Assembly: GCA_958450325.1 (NCBI GenBank)
Contig: OY288243.1
Span: 56,876,378-56,940,377 of the forward strand
Origin: Agrostemma githago
Lineage: Eukaryota; Streptophyta; Magnoliopsida; Caryophyllales; Caryophyllaceae
Length of the DNA: 64,000 bases
Direction of reading: 5' to 3'
In this document: one piece after another, positions 59,561 to 64,000 of the stretch
How positions within the stretch are numbered: the stretch's first letter is position 1
Layout of the letters: each line of letters opens with the position of its first letter
The notes under the pieces: generated by a model
Database searches by the model: none
Told to the model about the DNA's origin: nothing
What the model saw: only the letters and a program-made list of their open reading frames with translations
Translations under genes and position numbers: made by a program

Positions 59561-60711
59561 TTGTTCGTTCCATTAAGCTCAACAACAAAGTTATATCGTA
59601 AGATTGCACTTGATTAGATAAATTTTAGTTGTGATAAAATCAGATAACATAAATAATAAGGCTTCAATGTGTGAAACACACATCTTTAATAATAGTGCTT
59701 CTGTGGGTAGTCACTAAAATATTTAGATGAATAGAATGTTACACATGACAATATAATCTACCTGTGGGTAAATATATATTTTTATATGTGAACAATATAA
59801 TGACATTAGTATGTCAAAAAAATGAACTTTAGTTTTAAATTCACTGTGGTGAAATTTAACCACAAGAATTTCGTATTGTCATTATCTAAAACCAAAAAAT
59901 ATGAAATTATATTTTATCATAAATCATTATCCTTTATCAAACGATTGAATTGTATCGAATGATCATAATCAATGCGGTGAAACCATGTTTCAGTAAAACA
60001 TAATAATACGGAGTATATCATAAGTCATAATCAAATTGTCATGGAATTACTTATCAAATAATAGAATTTTAATTCACTTCATATTAAAACTTTAATTTAT
60101 AATTCATATAATCATGACAAAACCAGTTTAAAACAATAATCAAGACAATGATGATATCAATTTCAGGTTAAACTTTCATTAAGTTCCATATTAATAATAA
60201 AAATTTTGTCATGACAAAGAAATAATTCAAGAGACGACAACTCATCATCAAATATTACATTATGGAATATAGAAATCACTCCGACATAATATTACTGAAT
60301 AAACGTGTATACTCTAGAATTTAAGAACTCCTAATAAACTTCATCAGAGTACACAAACCACTCTTAATAGAGCCTCAAATATGTATATTATTATAATCAA
60401 ACGCCATAATACGAAGACACAAGTACTGATTCACATGCACATGCACATGCACAGTTAGTCGAATTTGGTACTTAATAACAACTTTATCCTACTAATGTGT
60501 CATTGAATATATAATTGTGCTTCTTAGCATTGTTATACAAAATCAAGGAATGCACGTGCAAACTCCATATAACATAAGAAGGAGAAATCAATAAGTTGTT
60601 TGTGAGTTAAACAAAACTAATTACGGAAAATAAAGTAAGATACATCCACTTATGATGTATAATAATACTCGTAATAATCTTAATTTATGGACAATCAAGA
60701 GTTCAATAATC

Positions 60712-60726
60712 TAAGCTCTGATACCA
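60712..60726 (-). promoter_or_regulatory. Copia primer-binding site (initiator tRNA-Met)
   Basis: TGGTATCAGAGCTTA on the minus strand, two bases from the 5' LTR. It is complementary to initiator tRNA-Met, the usual Copia primer. Confidence 0.88.
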
Positions 60727-60728
60727 CA

Positions 60729-61328
60729 TGTTAGTATATTATTAACATGACATAAATAAAACATAATTCCCATAAATCTTTGAACAACATGAAGGTCACA
60801 AAAGATTAATTAAGACGAGATTAAGACATACCTCATTACGGAATAAGTCAAAATCTAATACGAACGATATTAGATCTCTATAAGACGACTTAATAAATAA
60901 TACAATGACTTCAAATAATAATAATCCGTCTTCATATGATCTTCAAATAATAATAATAGGTACGGTTTCATAATTAATAGGTATGGTTTCTCCCTCTTGT
61001 CCCATAACGTAATAAGTGTTGTTATCGTTATTCATGCATTACGTTTTAATTCATTCATAGAGTTTCTGATGGGGAAGATTCATTTATATAGGCAGAGAGA
61101 GGACCAGTTTCCTATTAGGGTTTTAGATTACAGTAATCTCGACCTTCCATCAAGGTTGAGTAAATATAGAAAGACTCCTTATTTAGTCCGATATTATTGT
61201 GATAGCATATCTCTATAAGATCCCGATTTCCAATAAGACCATAATTATGAGGAAGAAATATTGTCATAATAATAGGGAAGATATATTGCATATCTCGTAA
61301 TATTATTATATCATAAAATATTCTTACA
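60729..61328 (-). repeat. Copia 5' LTR
   Basis: An intact 600-bp LTR with TATATAAA (minus) at about 61083-61091 as the probable promoter. Confidence 0.92.
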
Positions 61329-61333
61329 ATTGA

Positions 61334-61668
61334 AGGTATAACTTATCAAATTTCCCCTTCTTTAATTTGTCTCAAAATGTAGTACATAGTAGGAATCAGA
61401 ATGTTGTTGACAGTGGCCTTGAAGAATTTGGTACCTCTCTTCTTGAGTCTCAGTTGAGCATATCTCCAGTAGGGATATCAGTTTTGACTTTTGAGCCATT
61501 GATTGATTTTGCTTTTAATTTCTTAACTTTATTGGCATTTGAAGAATAGGTGGTCCCCACTACGACATGCTGTATTTGTGAGCTTAGGATGAAACTAGCT
61601 AGCGATCATTTATTTTTTGATTGTATGTATAGTACAATGGTGTTGAGGGGTCTGTTAAGTTGGCTACT
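61334..61668 (+). pseudogene. LINE fragment (zf-RVT region)
   Basis: The plus strand around 61565-61640 encodes TCCICELRMKLASDHLFFDC, the zinc-binding motif at the C-terminal side of plant LINE RT. The 230 bases before it give an open stretch (GLEEFGTSLLESQL) not obviously part of that domain, so an internal deletion may have joined two LINE regions. The Copia LTR at 61669 interrupts it. Confidence 0.65.
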
Positions 61669-62422
61669 GTTAGTACGAACGACGCAAACAATGAAGGAAA
61701 GGTGAAGAAAACAGATAAGGAGAAAGGCAGTAGGCAACAAAACCAATAGTCCACAGAACCGAAACGGAGGCGGCAGGCAGCAACGCTGTAACTAAGACAG
61801 CAGGTGACCGACAGGGGCAGGCAACAAATACCGAGGCTACAAGGCGGCAGAACAGTGAATCGAAAAACTGGGACCGAGTTCGGAGAAGTGACAGGACAGG
61901 GGACGGACACAGGTACCAAGACCGGAGAAGTGACGGGACAGAAATAAACGTGAGTTTGCTGTGTCGTGGCACCCGCCACTGACTTGAAAACTATTGCGGC
62001 TCGACCGTGGTGGTTATCGACTCGTACCGGTAGTTTCCCAAGGTTAACACAGCAGCTATCTGACTCGACCACTCGAGGTAGAGAGCTTCGAAGCAGCACA
62101 AACTTAACCCAGAATATAGAGAATAATTGGAGAGGAGAGGAGAGAATGTTACTGTAATGTAGTATGTTTCTTGTGTGTTATCAGGCAGACACAAGGGCAC
62201 TATTTATACACAAAGTAGAGCAAAGGAGGAGCCAAAAACGTGATTAAGAGGGGCCTTAAATCTGTCATCAATGGCTGAGATATGCAATGAAGAGGGTGGA
62301 TTATGTAACAGTCAAATGACTGTCTATTCAAAGGGGATGAACCGGGACAACTTGAACCTAGACAGTCCAACACACAAAATAGCAAAAGCCCAAAACTGGC
62401 TTTACAAGCCTTTAAACCAACA
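61669..62422 (-). repeat. Copia 3' LTR (right-hand element)
   Basis: It begins tgttagtacgaacg and ends aaaccaaca on the plus strand, 754 bp. TATAAATA (minus) at 62201-62208 lies about 215 bases from the U3 start. The edges rest on TG/CA ends and the adjoining polypurine tract because the partner LTR is not in view. Confidence 0.8.
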
Positions 62423-62436
62423 ATCCCCCACAAAGG
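62423..62436 (-). promoter_or_regulatory. Copia polypurine tract
   Basis: The minus strand reads TTTGTGGGGGAT just before the TGTTGG start of the LTR. Confidence 0.75.
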
Positions 62437-62921
62437 CGAAGGAAAGAAGAGAAAATATTCTGGGTTAAGGAAGGTTTGGATACTTAGGTATCAATGTCTT
62501 TCGACTTGAATTGACACATTAGTGAAAATAAGGCAACAACTTACTGTCTAATAAGAGAATATCTTTCGATTTGAATTCCTTACTGATTTTCGGCTGAGAC
62601 CCTCATAACACATATCATACCTTCAAATTATGCTTGTTCCGCGATTTCAATGAGCAACGCTTTTCATGGCCATGCGTTTACCTCGGTGTAACAAGTGTTT
62701 TAGTTGAGACTTTTTCAAGTCTAACATAGACGGCGGCCAAACCGTCTCACTCGTATAGGTGGTTTAAGTGCTTCTCAATAGCACTTCTCACTAGAACCAT
62801 TAAGGACGTAGGAGTCCATCCCGTAAAACAAAATCACAAATCCATCAAGTGCTTCTCAAATAGCACCACCATGACGGCTATGGATTAAATGCCATAGGAA
62901 CAGTCTTAGGTTCATGTCAAA
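62437..62921. other. Spacer between Copia pol stop and LTR
   Basis: 485 bases with no open frame of note, the usual untranslated stretch between pol and the polypurine tract. Confidence 0.6.
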
Positions 62922-64000
62922 TCATACACTGCTTTGACTTATGAACCTAAGTCCCATTCCCCTCGACAATTCACGGACTACTCTCCGTGGCAATCCTTTT
63001 GTAAAGAGATCGGCAAGATTGCTTTCGGACCTCACATAGTCCACAACAATTACTCCATTTTTCAGGAATTGTTTAACCACACCGTGCCTGATTCGAATAT
63101 GTCTTTTCTTGCCATTGTAGACATCATTCTTAGCAACACCAATTGCTGCTTGTGAATCACAGTGCAAGGAGACGGGTGCTACCTGTCCCCCCCACAGCGG
63201 CATATCTGCTAGCAAGATTCTCAGCCAATCTGCCTCTTGTCCTGCCAACTCAAGAGCAATAAACTCAGATTCCATAGTGGAGGTTGCTATACAAGTCTGC
63301 TTTGAAGACTTCCACGAGATAGCACCTCCACCTATGGTAAACACATAACCACTGGTTGAACTGGTTTCTGGGTTACTGTTGATCCAGTTAGCATCACTGT
63401 ATCCTTCTAACACAACAAGGTACGTACCGTAATGCAGGCATAGATCGCAAGTACCTTTCAGATATCGTAGCAAACGACTCAAAGCAGTCCAATGTTCACT
63501 ATTAGGGTTATGAGTATATCTACTTAGCCTACTCACAGCATAAGCAATATCAGGCCGAGTGCAGTTCATGAGAAACATCACACTTCCTATGATTTTAGCA
63601 TATTCTTCTTGGGAGACACTTTCGCCCAAGTTTTTACACAGGTGAACACTAGGGTCATAGGAAGTTCTAGCTGGCTCAACATCAAACATCAAAGTGGTCA
63701 AATTTTCTCAATACCTTTTCCACATAATGAGACTGACTTAGGGCGATTCCATTTGAGTTTTGGATAATCTTAACTCCTAGGATAACGTCAGCTTTCCCTA
63801 AATCTTTCATCTCAAACTGTGATGACAAGAACTGTTTGGTTTTATTTACGACAAATAAATTCTTACCAATTATTAACATGTCATCAACATACAGGCAAAT
63901 AATCACACAATCTGATACAAACATTTTTGAATGCACACATGAATCATAATTATTGGTAATGTAGCCATCTTTAATCAAGGTATTGTGAAATTTTTCATAC
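62922..64000 (-). pseudogene. Copia pol C-terminus: RT end and RNase H
   Basis: From the window edge the minus strand gives the RT catalytic CLYVDDMLIIG (about 63895), QFEMKDLGKADVILGVKI and ALSQSHYVEKVL. After a frameshift come the connection and RNase H: IGSVMFLMNCTRPDIAYAVS, GYSDANW, TSGYVFTIGGGAISWKS, STMESEFIAL, HIRIRHGVVKQF and ADLFTKGL, with a stop at 62922. The break is a 7-base tandem duplication (tttgatg twice on the minus strand, about 63680-63693). Otherwise the frame is intact, so the copy is fairly young. Confidence 0.95.

Larger units (their letters stand above)
57561..61328 (-). mobile_element. Decayed Ty1/Copia element
   Basis: LTRs at 57561-58440 and 60729-61328 begin tgttagtatatt and end tattcttaca, with duplication attga outside (57556-57560, 61329-61333). 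A primer site TGGTATCAGAGCTTA (minus, 60712-60726) abuts the right LTR and a polypurine tract AAGTGGGAGAC (minus) follows the left LTR at 58441. It therefore reads on the minus strand. Only 2.3 kb of interior remain, with scraps of Copia RT and RNase H, so most of gag-pol has been deleted. The left LTR is longer because of the MITE at 58018-58289. Confidence 0.92.
61669..64000 (-). mobile_element. Ty1/Copia element, 3' portion
   Basis: An LTR (61669-62422), a polypurine tract, a spacer and the C-terminal part of Copia pol on the minus strand. The pol frame is open to the window edge; the 5' part and the other LTR lie outside. The target duplication cannot be checked; the left flank is gctac. 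Confidence 0.9.

Noticed and set aside
60430..60455. Short catgcacatgcac microsatellite
   Set aside because: Only about four units and no other signal; ordinary simple repeat.
61599..62099. 166-codon minus-strand ORF
   Set aside because: It lies inside and across the edge of the Copia LTR, is Cys/Leu/Pro-rich and has no domain.

Overview
The window is flowering-plant nuclear DNA (probably a eudicot; species not identifiable from sequence alone) made almost entirely of nested transposable elements. By boundary arithmetic about 95% of the 64 kb lies inside elements whose ends and target-site duplications (TSDs) can be read directly. I found no convincing host gene, tRNA, rRNA or CRISPR array. 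Every coding region belongs to a transposon, and most carry stops or frameshifts.

Layout. 1-1050: AT-rich flank with a Stowaway-type MITE. 1051-4872: mariner-like DNA transposon (TSD TA) with a broken minus-strand transposase split by a 269-bp MITE. 4922-15803: CACTA (En/Spm) transposon (TSD aaa) with palindromic subterminal repeats, a decayed TNP2-type transposase and a second intron-containing En/Spm-type gene; a 3.5-kb solo LTR (TSD acagc) sits in the last codons of the transposase. 15807-17519: flank with a Stowaway MITE and a 648-bp hAT-type MITE. 17520-47490: Ty3/gypsy Tat-lineage element on the minus strand (TSD gttat) with gag, protease, RT, two RNase H domains and integrase, plus two plus-strand (antisense) genes between pol and the 3' LTR. 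One antisense gene is interrupted by an Athila-like non-autonomous element (19096-36986, TSD gaatt), whose 3' LTR is in turn interrupted by a 10.2-kb LARD-type element with two 3838-bp LTRs (20561-30801, TSD tatgt). 47491-48700: flank with a LINE fragment. 48701-57362: a second non-coding LTR element (TSD gttag). 57561-61328: decayed Copia element (TSD attga) with a MITE in one LTR. 61334-61668: LINE scrap. 61669-64000: 3' LTR and 3' part of another Copia element that runs off the window.

How the parts relate. The nesting gives relative ages: the Tat element came first, then the Athila-like element, then the LARD. The LARD LTRs are equal in length and nearly identical by eye, so that insertion is recent. 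The solo LTR in the CACTA belongs to the same family as the LARD LTRs. The mariner-like element and the small MITEs share CTCCCTCC-type ends, as expected for a Stowaway system and its transposase source. The most unusual biology is in the Tat element: each antisense gene has its own TATA motif, and they converge on pol across a tandem array of GC-rich hairpins.
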